In this document: positions 54,228-63,907 of the stretch, in pieces
Position numbering within the stretch: the first letter of the stretch is position 1
How the letters are laid out: every line of letters starts with the position of its first letter
Assembly (NCBI GenBank): GCA_902780935.1
Contig: CACZHP010000012.1
Coordinates: 1 to 64,000 of the forward strand
DNA length: 64,000 nucleotides
Reading direction: 5' to 3'
From: an uncultured Bacteroidia bacterium
GTDB taxonomy: Bacteria > Bacteroidota > Bacteroidia > Bacteroidales > UBA932
The notes under the pieces: generated by a model
Databases searched by the model: none
Told to the model about the DNA's origin: nothing
Seen by the model: the letters and a program-made list of their open reading frames with translations, nothing else
Position numbers and translations under genes: made by a program

Positions 54228-55160
54228 ATGGCGACAGAGTTTCCCTCAGATAGGTGGAAAGACTACGAGCTGCTGGACTCCGGGAGGGGCATGAAGCTCG
54301 AGAGGTTCGGCGGGTTTATCCTTTCCCGTCCCGAGCCCAAGGCATTGTGGGACAAGAGTATGACCGACCAGGAGTGGGAGCGGTTGACGCACACGAGGTT
54401 CACTCCGGGGGCGGGGTTCGGGAAGGCCGGGAAGGAGGACAGCGGCACTTGGGACCGCCTGAAGGCGATGCCCGACCAGTGGTGGATCAAGTATCATCTA
54501 GCCGGTGTCGGGAAGACCACCGGCGGCGCGGACTTTAACCTGCGGCTGGGGCTGACGTCGTTCAAGCATGTGGGGGTGTTCCCGGAGCAGGCGGCGAATT
54601 GGGAATACATATTCCGGAATACTTCAGAGATAGCCGCTTCCTTGGGGCAGCGGCCGAAGGTGCTGAACCTTTTCGCCTACACCGGCGCCGCATCGCTCGC
54701 GGCAAGGGCGGCAGGGGCCGACGTGACCCATCTTGATTCCGTGCGCCAGGTCGTGACCTGGGCCCATGAGAACCAGGACCGAAGCGGTCTGGACGGCATC
54801 CGCTGGGTCGTGGAGGATGCCATGAAATTCGCCAAGAGAGAGGCCCGAAGGGGCAATGTCTATAACGGGATAATTCTTGATCCTCCAGCCTACGGCCACG
54901 GTCCGGACGGGGAGAAATGGAAACTGGACGAGTGCCTTTTCGAGATGATGCGTAATGTGGGTCAGATCCTCGCCCCTCAGAATAGCTTTATGGTCCTGAA
55001 CTTGTATTCCAACGGATTCTCCGCCGTCCTCGGGGAAACTGTTGTCAGACAAGCGCTTAATTTAAAACCAGACACGTCCCTGGACTCCGGCGAGCTCGCG
55101 CTCAAGGACAAATTCGGCAAAGTCCTCCCACTCTCCATCTACGTCCGTCTTAGAAGATAA
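54228..55160 (+). CDS. Class I SAM-dependent rRNA methyltransferase (RlmI/RlmL-K-like)
   Basis: A 310-residue methyltransferase. VLNLFAYTGAASLAARAAGA is the SAM-binding loop, DSVRQVVTWAHENQ follows, and the catalytic motif IILDPPAYGHGPDGEKW is of the DPP[AS]-Y type found in m5C/m2G rRNA methyltransferases. There is no PUA domain, unlike RlmI. The ATG at 54228 is chosen; the frame extends 27 codons upstream over the promoter. Exact base modified is unknown. Confidence 0.88.
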   Translation: MATEFPSDRWKDYELLDSGRGMKLERFGGFILSRPEPKALWDKSMTDQEWERLTHTRFTPGAGFGKAGKEDSGTWDRLKAMPDQWWIKYHLAGVGKTTGGADFNLRLGLTSFKHVGVFPEQAANWEYIFRNTSEIAASLGQRPKVLNLFAYTGAASLAARAAGADVTHLDSVRQVVTWAHENQDRSGLDGIRWVVEDAMKFAKREARRGNVYNGIILDPPAYGHGPDGEKWKLDECLFEMMRNVGQILAPQNSFMVLNLYSNGFSAVLGETVVRQALNLKPDTSLDSGELALKDKFGKVLPLSIYVRLRR

Positions 55161-55164
55161 CAAA

Positions 55165-55188
55165 AGGGCGAGCCTGACGGCCCGCCCT
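55165..55188. terminator. Hairpin between convergent genes
   Basis: Inverted repeat with stem AGGGCG...CGCCCT plus GCC/GGC, one mismatch, and loop TGAC. On the minus strand it is followed by TTTTG, so it best serves the SusCD operon. The plus strand lacks a T run. Confidence 0.6.
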
Positions 55189-55236
55189 CTTGCCCAAAAC
55201 CAATTAATAATAAAAGCTATTCAGTATCATTACTGC

Positions 55237-56991
55237 TTACTGAAGCTCGTAGCAACCGAGGTCGACGGAAGCACCGGCAATACGAGGATTTCCAGCGAGA
55301 TCCTTCGCGTACTTCGCGAGCATGGCGGAAACCTCGGGATCGGAGGTGATACCAGCGTTCACGAGAGGTGAAGAGGCCGCGGGCATAAAATTGTTGCCGG
55401 CGAAGTCGGCGAAGATCAAGGACATGTCGTAATCGCTGGGGATGAATGCGTTAGTGGTATTGAACATACCGTTATCATCGCCTCCGATAGTACCCTGGAT
55501 GATATTGTTCTTAAAGACATATATATCTTCCATAGTCTTGTCCTCACGACCTTCCAATTTGACATTCCTCTGGCAAGGCTTGTATGAGTCAGCCGGGAAT
55601 TGTTCCCATGTCCAACCATCGCAATGGGGATTGGAAGGACGGCACATATCACCTGCGAACACGTTGTTGACAATAAAGTGATGGGCTTCCGGATCACCGT
55701 CGCAGCGGAAGATGTAATTGTAGTAGAAACCATCTCCCTCGCCGTTGCAGAAGTTCTTGGCGAAGGTGTTGTTGATGAGGACTGAGGAGCCATAGACACC
55801 GAGACCTCCGGTGTAACCGTCCTCCTCTTGGCACCAGTTATGGGAAACAAGGTTGTTCACCATAATGAGCATAGTGTTGGCAGGAGCATAAATAGCGGCG
55901 CCGTGGCTATCCTCGGCAATATTGTGGGAGATGTCAGAGTTGATGATGGTCAGGGTGAAAGGACATCCAGCATCGTGGGCAGAACCGATACCACCACCGC
56001 GTGAGTAAGAGCGGTTGTCGTGGATGTAGCAGTTCTCGATGGTGAGGTCGCCGTTGACATTGATACCGGCGCCACGTTTATAGGGAGCTTCCATACAGAC
56101 AGCCTTGGTTACCTCAAGGTTCTGGATGACAGCGCCTTTAGTCTCCTCAGGAACAAGGACACCAGGGATTTCTTTGCCACCCTCGATGATGGTTCTGGCG
56201 GCGTTCTGCTCAGTGAACTCAGCGTTCCAGCCACCGGACACGGTGATGTTGCTCTTCATCTCGATACCACCGGTTACCGTCATACCGCCAAGAAGACGGA
56301 TGACAGAATGCTCAGCGGCCTCGTCGATCGTAGTCTGGACATCTTCAGGCTTGTTGACACAGATAGGAGGGACAACCTTCACGGGCGTATCACCAACAAC
56401 CTCAACTCCGGTCACAGTAGTGATCCAAGGCCATGCATAATACTCAGCGTTGTCAGCTAGACCGTCAAGAGTAACGTCCTTGGTGCCAGCGGCGACACTT
56501 GAACCAGCCACTTTGCGCTGGGCTTTCGTGATGTCAGCGTCTGTTCCATAATAGAAGCCATACGCATTGTAATCGTCAGGATTGGAGGTTGAGATCGTGT
56601 AGGCAAAATAAGCCGAACCCTTTCCTACATTCTTCAAAGACAGAGAGACAGCGGCATCGATTGTACCGCTCTTCTGGTTGATAGAGATAGTCTTGGTCTG
56701 AGATCCGGAAGTGATAGTGTAACTTGCGGAACGGATCTTCCCGGTAAGGTTGATCTGGGCATTGAAAGTAATCTGGTCACCCATCTTTCCAGTGGTCTTT
56801 GAAGGAGTGATCCAATCGTAAGTGCCACCAGGAGTCAATGTCCAGTCCTCGCTTGAGGTCACATTAAGTGTGTAAGAACTGGCCTTGTACTCCAAGGTTC
56901 CGGACTCACTAGAGAGAACCAATTCAGTCTCTTTGGTACAGCCGACAGCCAAAGCTGCCAGAGCCGCGATAACAACTAATTTTTTAAACAT
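55237..56991 (-). CDS. Surface lipoprotein with BACON-like and right-handed beta-helix domains
   Basis: A 584-residue lipoprotein. The signal ends in LAVGC (Cys18). A BACON-like domain (about 22-110, ending TKTISINQKSG), a fibronectin-like domain (about 112-215, YNAYGFYYGTDADI) and a beta-helix (from about 220) follow. The beta-helix contains repeats such as NLEVTKAVCME, IENCYIHDNRSYSRGGGIG and IINSDISHNIAEDSHGAAIY, and ends with the choice-of-anchor-like VDLGCYEL. It follows two susCD pairs, so it is probably the surface glycan-binding or lyase-like partner. No catalytic residue can be assigned. Confidence 0.82.
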   Translation of the reverse strand: MFKKLVVIAALAALAVGCTKETELVLSSESGTLEYKASSYTLNVTSSEDWTLTPGGTYDWITPSKTTGKMGDQITFNAQINLTGKIRSASYTITSGSQTKTISINQKSGTIDAAVSLSLKNVGKGSAYFAYTISTSNPDDYNAYGFYYGTDADITKAQRKVAGSSVAAGTKDVTLDGLADNAEYYAWPWITTVTGVEVVGDTPVKVVPPICVNKPEDVQTTIDEAAEHSVIRLLGGMTVTGGIEMKSNITVSGGWNAEFTEQNAARTIIEGGKEIPGVLVPEETKGAVIQNLEVTKAVCMEAPYKRGAGINVNGDLTIENCYIHDNRSYSRGGGIGSAHDAGCPFTLTIINSDISHNIAEDSHGAAIYAPANTMLIMVNNLVSHNWCQEEDGYTGGLGVYGSSVLINNTFAKNFCNGEGDGFYYNYIFRCDGDPEAHHFIVNNVFAGDMCRPSNPHCDGWTWEQFPADSYKPCQRNVKLEGREDKTMEDIYVFKNNIIQGTIGGDDNGMFNTTNAFIPSDYDMSLIFADFAGNNFMPAASSPLVNAGITSDPEVSAMLAKYAKDLAGNPRIAGASVDLGCYELQ

Positions 56992-57055
56992 AATGATAAA
57001 AAATTGGATTAATTAATAGGTGTGTTATTGTGTATTATATTTAGTTATATGTCAA

Positions 57056-58744
57056 TTAGTTCCAGGACGGAGGATTCTTCAGTTTACCTGCCGACTTGGC
57101 TATCTGCTCCGAAGGATAAGGGAAGGTCAAGCATTGCTCCTTCCAGACCTTCACGGGAGACTGGTAATCGAGATAAGGTCCCACCGTGTAAGGAGACTCT
57201 GGGTCATTACGGTTTTTGTAATGGCGCACCCTCGGGTGGTTATTAAGCTCGTTCAGAGCAAGTTCCTTTATCTCCGCATTGCCGAATACCGCCCAACGTT
57301 TGCAGTCGTATGCGTGGTCATTGGCAGGTTCAAGGGCAAGCTCGCAACGACGCTCGTGGTAAAGATCCGTCCAAGTGGCCGTGGAGCCGATTGGCTTAAG
57401 GTGCGAACGCTCCCTTATACGGTTGATATCCTTTGCGGCTGATGCCGCGTCTCCGGTCATAAGGTAAGCCTCGGCTCTGAGCAACATGCAATCGGCGAAG
57501 CGGATGATTGGCCAGTTGATACGGGTGCAGGGCCAGTCCTCGTTATCCAAAGCGGTGGTACCCACACAGTCCTCAGCCTCAAAGGCTTCCATGTACTTAT
57601 TGATCTGGAAACCGGCCTCGACATCGGAAGAACTGTGGAAACGGAAAGCCTGTCCGAAGTAAGTAAACGGGTCGCCATATTCCAGAATGGACTTCGAGAG
57701 ACGCTCGTTTTTCACGCCTTCCTCCACGTTATCCTTGGACATCTCCTCGTAGAGGTCCAAAGAAGGTTTGAACTGTCCCCAACCATTGTAACCCATTCCG
57801 GCGGGAAGCTCGCTGGACCAGCCGTTGTTCTCCAGGCATACTCCAGGGAATTCCATACTTCCGTCACCGGCATGCCATTTCCCGCCATAGGAAGGCAGGC
57901 CCCAGCAATACTCCTTGGTCCAGAAGTTGGCGAAATCACAGGAGAACAGCTCGGAGAAATTGGGGTGCAAGTCACGTCCGTAGCTCTGCTCCAGACGGTT
58001 CACGCAAGTGATAACCTCCGGCCATTTTGAGGGATCCCATCCGGCCCAATAAGCGTAGACCTTGGACATCAGGGCGGCGGCCGCCGCCTTATGCGCGCGC
58101 CCCCGGTCGTCGGGGCCATATTCCTCAAAGACAGGGAGAAGGCTCTCCGCTTTCTGGAGGTCGGCGACGATCAACTCATAGTTCTTCATCACAGACTCAA
58201 GCTGCGGAGGAATCTCGTTGTTGTAGCCACCCTCGACCGCCTCATAAGCGACGAACGGTACACCCAAATCCTTGGTGCCATAACGGTAGGCTATAATGAA
58301 GTGATAGAAAGCGCGGAGGAAATACGCCTCGCCAAGGGTACGGGTCTCGATGGCGGAGAGAGGGGTTCCCTCCTGCTTTTTCAAAAGTCCTTGGATCAGC
58401 CAGTTACAGCGGTTAAGGCCCTTCTGGTAGACCTGTCCGAAGACATCGCGGAGGCAAGACTCATCCCCGTTGTAAGTCAATGTGGCGAGGGAGTTGAACG
58501 AACGGGTGCGTCCCCACACGAAGTCATTGACGCAACCTTGCTCCCAATAAATCTCACGCCCGAACAAGGATTCCTGAGGCAACTCATAGTAACACGACGA
58601 GATGGCGTCCATGGCCTGGCCGTCCGTCTCAAAGAACTTTTCCTCGAGATAATTGCCTTGAGGCTTCACATCCAGGAACTTGGAGCATGAGGAGAAGGTG
58701 AATGCACAAAGAGCGGCAAGCGCTATTGAAATATACTTTTTCAT
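57056..58744 (-). CDS. SusD/RagB-family nutrient-binding lipoprotein
   Basis: A 562-residue outer-membrane lipoprotein (signal ending FSSC) that caps the SusC channel and captures ligand. FLDVKPQG, the TPR-like helical core, and conserved FLRAFYHF and LRAEAYLMTGD segments are typical. It shares FKPSLDLYEEM and YGWGQFKP-like text with the SusD at 61926. It lies 15 bases after its SusC gene. Confidence 0.95.
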   Translation of the reverse strand: MKKYISIALAALCAFTFSSCSKFLDVKPQGNYLEEKFFETDGQAMDAISSCYYELPQESLFGREIYWEQGCVNDFVWGRTRSFNSLATLTYNGDESCLRDVFGQVYQKGLNRCNWLIQGLLKKQEGTPLSAIETRTLGEAYFLRAFYHFIIAYRYGTKDLGVPFVAYEAVEGGYNNEIPPQLESVMKNYELIVADLQKAESLLPVFEEYGPDDRGRAHKAAAAALMSKVYAYWAGWDPSKWPEVITCVNRLEQSYGRDLHPNFSELFSCDFANFWTKEYCWGLPSYGGKWHAGDGSMEFPGVCLENNGWSSELPAGMGYNGWGQFKPSLDLYEEMSKDNVEEGVKNERLSKSILEYGDPFTYFGQAFRFHSSSDVEAGFQINKYMEAFEAEDCVGTTALDNEDWPCTRINWPIIRFADCMLLRAEAYLMTGDAASAAKDINRIRERSHLKPIGSTATWTDLYHERRCELALEPANDHAYDCKRWAVFGNAEIKELALNELNNHPRVRHYKNRNDPESPYTVGPYLDYQSPVKVWKEQCLTFPYPSEQIAKSAGKLKNPPSWN

Positions 58745-58759
58745 ACGGCTGTCTCCTTT

Positions 58760-61700
58760 TTAATAGTTAATCTTTACACCGAAAGCGAGCACTCGGGACA
58801 CAGGATATTTCATCGTGTCGTAGCCGCCGCATTCCGGATCCATTCCTGAATACTTAGTGAAAGTCAGTAAGTTCTCACCAGAGAAATACACCGAGCAGGT
58901 GCTTCCCCTGCCGGCAAAATGAGGGGACTTGCGGAGCAATCTCGTCACGTCATACCCAAAGGTGATATTCTTGAGGCGCAAATAGCTTCCATCCTCGATA
59001 TACCAGTCAGACGCCGTGATGAAATTACCGTTAGGATCGTTCTTCGACAGGCGAGGGATTGTGGATCCGGTGTTTTCAGGACTCCAAGCGTTCAATATCT
59101 CGACACTACGGTTGAAGTTTCCTTCCATATCGGAAAGGATCATGGACTTCGCGACGTAAGCGATCTTATTGCCAGCGACGCCCTGCAGCATCATTGAGAA
59201 ATTGAAACCCTTCCAATCGAATCCGGTGGTGAGAGCGAACGTGTGTGGAGGTATCACTGAACCGACATACTGCCGGTCAGCGGTGTTTATCTTTCCGTCA
59301 TCGTTGAAGTCAACGAATCTCAGGTCACCCGGCTTCGCGGCAGGCTGGATAAGCGCTCCATCATGAAGGTGGTTGAAAATCTCATCCTCGCTTTGGAAAA
59401 GACCATCGGTCTTGATCACGAAGAACGAGTTCAGGGGCTGGCCCGCCTCGGTCTGGTAAAGCCAAGGAACCATTCTCCAGCCACCTCCACCTGACCATGG
59501 AGCGGCATTTCCCTCGTCATCCACCACTCCAGTGGAGACTACAACATTCTTGTTGTAGGCGTAGTTGCCTGTCAAGTAGTAAGAGAAATCTTTCCCGACA
59601 GAGTGTTTCCAAGTGGCGGTAACCTCAATGCCAGAGTTCCGGATGCGTCCCTGGTTCACCAGCATAGCACCCCATCCGATAGTCTGTGGCCATCCAGTGG
59701 TCTGGGACTGGATAAGATTGTATGTGAGCTTGTTGTAATAGTCAACCGAGATGGAAAGCCTCTCTTTGAAAAGGTCGATGTCCAAACCGGCGTCAGCCTG
59801 CTGGGAGGTCTCCCAAGTCAAGGTGGAGTTGACCGTCGTGTTCGGTTTGAACATGATGCCCCAACCTCTCTTGTTCTCAACACCATAGGTCGCCGCTTCC
59901 ACCCGGTAGTACTGATTACCCTCGAAACCCAAGGTGGCATTCTTGTAGTTCATCCAGACCGATCCCAGATTACCGACACGTCCCCAAGAGGCCCTGATCT
60001 TCAACAGGTTGATAAAATCGTTCTTAGGGAAGAATGGTTCGCTGGAGATCTTCCAGGCGGCAGTGACAGCCGGGAAATCACCGTAGTTGCAGTTGTCAGG
60101 GAGACGGGCAGCATAGTCACGGCGGTAGGAGGCAGTGACGAAATACCGGTCAGCATAGCTGTATGCGAGACGGCCGATGAAAGCGATATTGGCGTCGTCG
60201 CCACTGTAATAATCGTCTCCTGTCTTTCCGGACGCGTAACGGATATACTGGAGATCCTCCGCCTCATTCTCGAAGCCGGAACCGCTCAGCGAGAAGCCCC
60301 TGCCGTTGTAGTGGTTGAGGGTGACAGCACCCAGAGCGCCGACCGTATGCTTCCCGAAAGTCCTGTCATAAGTGAGGGTGGTCTCCTCACGCCAGGAGTC
60401 GCTTTGCCCGGTGCTCCAGGACAGACCGTTCGCGTCATTGGCCGCTCCTACTTCCACTACCCTGTGGGTGAAACTCTTGGACAGGCTGTTGCCCAGGTTA
60501 TAGGTGAACTGGGTACGGAACTTCAAGCCTTTCACGAGATTAGCTATCTCGAGTCCGGTCGTGGACCAGAAACTGTTCCCGCCGCCCCAATAGTCATAAT
60601 CAGAAGCGAGACGGACTGGGTTCATTCCATCGAACAAGGCTCCGTAATTGCCATACTGCTCGAAATAAGCGGGATCCTCCGTGAAAACACCACCCCAATG
60701 CCCGGCAAGTGGGCCTGAGGACTGTATCACCTCGGAGCTCCGGGGCATGTAGATGGCGTTCAGGATGGTCCCGGAATATGCTGATCCAGTGTCGGGAGAG
60801 CGTCCGCTGGAGCGGGAGAAACTCGCGTCCTCGGTGATCTTGAGCCAGTCATTCAGCTGGAACTCGCCATTGTAGCGCAGTCCTATTGACTTGCTGAAAG
60901 AACTCACGACAACTCCCTGGTTATCCTGGAAGCTGAATGTCAAGCGGCCTTTGTAATTGTCTGTACCATAATTGAGAGCGGCATTGTGACGCTGATAGAA
61001 AGCCGGGCGGAAAACCTCCTTGAACCAGTCGGTACGAGTTGTCGCCGCCCAAGGATTCCTTTCCGGGTCATATGCGGCCGATACCGACATGCCCGCGTTG
61101 GCAAGGGACTGTGAGCGCATCTGAACCATCTGCGGGCCGTCAAGAGACTGCGGCAGGTTGGTCAGGGAACGGACTCCCGTCACGAGGTCATATTCGACAT
61201 GCACACCCTTACTCGCTTTCTTCGTGGTCACCAGGATCACACCGCCAGCCCCTGAAGAGGCACCGTAGATAGCCGCAGAGGCCGCGTCCTTGAGAACCAC
61301 AATGCTCTCAACATCGTTCATGGAGACGATAGGCCCACCTGGGACACCGTCCACGACCCACAGGACGGAGTCACCGTTGCGGGATCCTTGACCTCTGATC
61401 AGGACGCTGGGACCGCTTGTCGGAGAACCTCCATCGGAGGAGACCACCACACCGGCCACCTGTCCCTGCAGCATGGCCGAGGCAGATGCCACCGGACGGG
61501 CGGCAAGCTCACCGGCGTTATTCACGACTCCCACGGAAGCGCTCAAATCCTTCTTCTTGGTTTGCGCGCCATAGCCCAAAGCCACGGCTTCCTGCAAGAC
61601 CTCCGCATCCTGGACCAGAGTGATATTGATGGAGGAACGCCCGTTGACAGACACCTTCTGGGAAACATAACCCAAACAGGATACCTCAAGGACAGCGTTG

Positions 61701-61900
61701 GCGGGCACCGAGATGGAATAGGATCCCTCAAGATCCGTGACCGCGTTGGCCTTGCCGGAAAGCACAACAGCCCCCACGACAGGTCCCTCCGCATCCGACA
61801 CTGTTCCGCGAACCGTCAAATTCTGCGCATACGCGCGGAACGTAGCCGCCAGGCACAGAAGTGCCATGACAAACCTGAGCAGCGTTCCACGTTTCATCAT
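58760..61900 (-). CDS. SusC/RagA-family TonB-dependent transporter
   Basis: A 1046-residue outer-membrane barrel that imports oligosaccharides or peptides with energy from TonB. The signal peptide ends near RAYAQ. A carboxypeptidase-regulatory-like domain (VRGTVSDAEGPVVGAVV) precedes the plug with SVLIRGQGSRNGDSVLWVVDG (split motif) and IVVLKDAASAAIYGASSG. The barrel ends in LAFGVKINY with a terminal aromatic residue. Paired with the SusD at 57056. Substrate unknown. Confidence 0.96.
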   Translation of the reverse strand: MMKRGTLLRFVMALLCLAATFRAYAQNLTVRGTVSDAEGPVVGAVVLSGKANAVTDLEGSYSISVPANAVLEVSCLGYVSQKVSVNGRSSINITLVQDAEVLQEAVALGYGAQTKKKDLSASVGVVNNAGELAARPVASASAMLQGQVAGVVVSSDGGSPTSGPSVLIRGQGSRNGDSVLWVVDGVPGGPIVSMNDVESIVVLKDAASAAIYGASSGAGGVILVTTKKASKGVHVEYDLVTGVRSLTNLPQSLDGPQMVQMRSQSLANAGMSVSAAYDPERNPWAATTRTDWFKEVFRPAFYQRHNAALNYGTDNYKGRLTFSFQDNQGVVVSSFSKSIGLRYNGEFQLNDWLKITEDASFSRSSGRSPDTGSAYSGTILNAIYMPRSSEVIQSSGPLAGHWGGVFTEDPAYFEQYGNYGALFDGMNPVRLASDYDYWGGGNSFWSTTGLEIANLVKGLKFRTQFTYNLGNSLSKSFTHRVVEVGAANDANGLSWSTGQSDSWREETTLTYDRTFGKHTVGALGAVTLNHYNGRGFSLSGSGFENEAEDLQYIRYASGKTGDDYYSGDDANIAFIGRLAYSYADRYFVTASYRRDYAARLPDNCNYGDFPAVTAAWKISSEPFFPKNDFINLLKIRASWGRVGNLGSVWMNYKNATLGFEGNQYYRVEAATYGVENKRGWGIMFKPNTTVNSTLTWETSQQADAGLDIDLFKERLSISVDYYNKLTYNLIQSQTTGWPQTIGWGAMLVNQGRIRNSGIEVTATWKHSVGKDFSYYLTGNYAYNKNVVVSTGVVDDEGNAAPWSGGGGWRMVPWLYQTEAGQPLNSFFVIKTDGLFQSEDEIFNHLHDGALIQPAAKPGDLRFVDFNDDGKINTADRQYVGSVIPPHTFALTTGFDWKGFNFSMMLQGVAGNKIAYVAKSMILSDMEGNFNRSVEILNAWSPENTGSTIPRLSKNDPNGNFITASDWYIEDGSYLRLKNITFGYDVTRLLRKSPHFAGRGSTCSVYFSGENLLTFTKYSGMDPECGGYDTMKYPVSRVLAFGVKINY

Positions 61901-61925
61901 AATTCAGTTAATAATTAATTGTGTA

Positions 61926-63890
61926 TCAATATTCAACCTGCTTGTACAAACCACCTGAGGCTGTGATCTCAGTGTCACTGTACTTGAATGCGATCTTATT
62001 TGTCTTCCACTCCTTGACAGGAGTCTCATAGGCGGGATAAGGTACTTCTTTCCATTCAGCTCCCGGATTATTGCGGCGGGCATAGTAAGGGATGAACTTC
62101 CCGTCCTTGACACCATAACCATAGATTGGATCAACACTGTCAACCTCGACAGAAGTCATCTTCCTGTCACCCTCATTAGCGAAATACTCGCACACAAGCT
62201 TGCCTCCCTTTTCAACAGGCCTGCAGTAGAGGTAATCAAAAACAGGGGTTCCGTCCTCGTTGTACATCACATTGCCGTCTTTGTCCGTGACAATGCCTTT
62301 AACAGGAGACCATTGTGTCTGACGGGTATTCGGATGAGAGGTAAGTTCCGCATAAGCAAGATCGTATAGGGCTCCCAGATTCACTCCCTGCTCCCCAGTA
62401 ACAACCCAACGCTTGAGGTCATGAAGATGGTCTGTCATCTCGAAAGCCAGCTCGCACCGACGCTCGTGATAAAGGTCAGCCCATGAAGGGTTGGTCTTCT
62501 CCAAAAGGCCGGAGCGACGGCGGATGGCGTTTATGTCGCCGTACTTATCTGTGCCGTAAAGATGCAGGCATGCTTCCGCGCGAAAGAGCATCAACTCAGC
62601 GAAACGTATCATGTGGAAGTTCACACGGGGCGTGCACCGGTTCAGGCTGGTGGGAATATATCCCTTCGCGACAGCCTGGTCATGCTTGAAGGCATCCATG
62701 TACTTGTTGATCTGGAAACCGGCCTCGACATTGGACATGTCAGTGTAGGCGAAATACTCGCCAAGGAACGGGAACACATCGCCGTATTCGAGAATTGACT
62801 TGGCAAGACGCTCATTCTTAATGGGTTTGCCGTTTTCGTCCACTTCATGGTTGTCCTTGGCCATCTCATTATAAATGTCTGCTGTGGGCTTGAACTGGCC
62901 CCAGCCGCTGTAGTTCTGGCCGTCGGTGGTGACCCAACCGGAGTAATCAAGGACAATACCGGCGAAGACGATTCCTGACGCCTGGGATGTCCCGAAAGTG
63001 CCACCGGCGGCAGGGAACGAGAAGCAGCACTCCTTGTTCCAGAAATCCTCGAACTCCGAGGACCAAAGCTGTGAGAATGAAGGATTGAGACCCCTTCCGA
63101 ACTCGTTCTCGAGACGGTTCACAATGGATTCGACCTCTTTCCAGGGCTCCAGGTTCCTTTCCTTGCATATTTTATCCCATGTGGCCATGTAGGCCCAGAC
63201 TTTGGCCTGGTAAGCGATCGCGGAAACCTTATGGGCGCGGCCGATATCGGCTCTCCCATAAGTAGCCTCGATAGAGCCTTTCCAAGGCAGATATTCCTCG
63301 GCCTTCTTGAAGTCTGAGAGAATATACATGTAATTATCCATGACCGAAGGCTGCTGGGGAGGAATCTCGTTGTTATACCCGTTCTCATACTCTTCCCAAG
63401 GCTTGTAAGGCACGCCAAGGTCACCGAGACCATGACGGTAAGCGATGGTGAAATGGAGGAAAGCCCTGAAGAAATAGGCTTCCCCAAGGGTACGGGTCTC
63501 GATCTCAGTCAAAGGTGTCTTGGCTTTTTTCTCCTCGAGATGGACGATTATCCACTGAGCTGTGGCCATTGTCGAGTAGCACTTTGAGTAAATCCAGTTC
63601 TGGTATTTCTCCGTAGTGCCCATGGTCAAAGTGGACAAGGGGTAGAGCTCGGGATAGGTACGGCCGAACACGACATCGTTCGCCCCGCACTGCTCCCAGA
63701 ATATGTCACGGCCCCACCGCGCCTCATCGGCGGTGTCGGAATAAAGGATCTTGACTATGTCAATGGCCTCTTGGTCGTTGTTGAAATAATTGTTCACGTT
63801 AGCCGCGCCCATACTCTTGGTGTCAAGGAACTCGGAGCATGCGCCAAGGCAGAACAAAAGGGGTAAAACAAAGAATACTATCTTTTTCAT
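61926..63890 (-). CDS. SusD/RagB-family lipoprotein
   Basis: A 654-residue SusD homologue, about 90 longer than its neighbour at 57056. The signal ends in LGACSEFLD. Long insertions near the C-terminus (DKDGNVMYNEDGTPVF and later) account for the extra length. The ATG at 63890 gives the cleanest signal peptide (MKKIVFF); an ATG five codons earlier lies almost on the stop of the preceding SusC gene. Paired with the SusC that continues past the window edge. Confidence 0.94.
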   Translation of the reverse strand: MKKIVFFVLPLLFCLGACSEFLDTKSMGAANVNNYFNNDQEAIDIVKILYSDTADEARWGRDIFWEQCGANDVVFGRTYPELYPLSTLTMGTTEKYQNWIYSKCYSTMATAQWIIVHLEEKKAKTPLTEIETRTLGEAYFFRAFLHFTIAYRHGLGDLGVPYKPWEEYENGYNNEIPPQQPSVMDNYMYILSDFKKAEEYLPWKGSIEATYGRADIGRAHKVSAIAYQAKVWAYMATWDKICKERNLEPWKEVESIVNRLENEFGRGLNPSFSQLWSSEFEDFWNKECCFSFPAAGGTFGTSQASGIVFAGIVLDYSGWVTTDGQNYSGWGQFKPTADIYNEMAKDNHEVDENGKPIKNERLAKSILEYGDVFPFLGEYFAYTDMSNVEAGFQINKYMDAFKHDQAVAKGYIPTSLNRCTPRVNFHMIRFAELMLFRAEACLHLYGTDKYGDINAIRRRSGLLEKTNPSWADLYHERRCELAFEMTDHLHDLKRWVVTGEQGVNLGALYDLAYAELTSHPNTRQTQWSPVKGIVTDKDGNVMYNEDGTPVFDYLYCRPVEKGGKLVCEYFANEGDRKMTSVEVDSVDPIYGYGVKDGKFIPYYARRNNPGAEWKEVPYPAYETPVKEWKTNKIAFKYSDTEITASGGLYKQVEY

Positions 63891-63907
63891 ATTCAATTCC
63901 TCCATGC

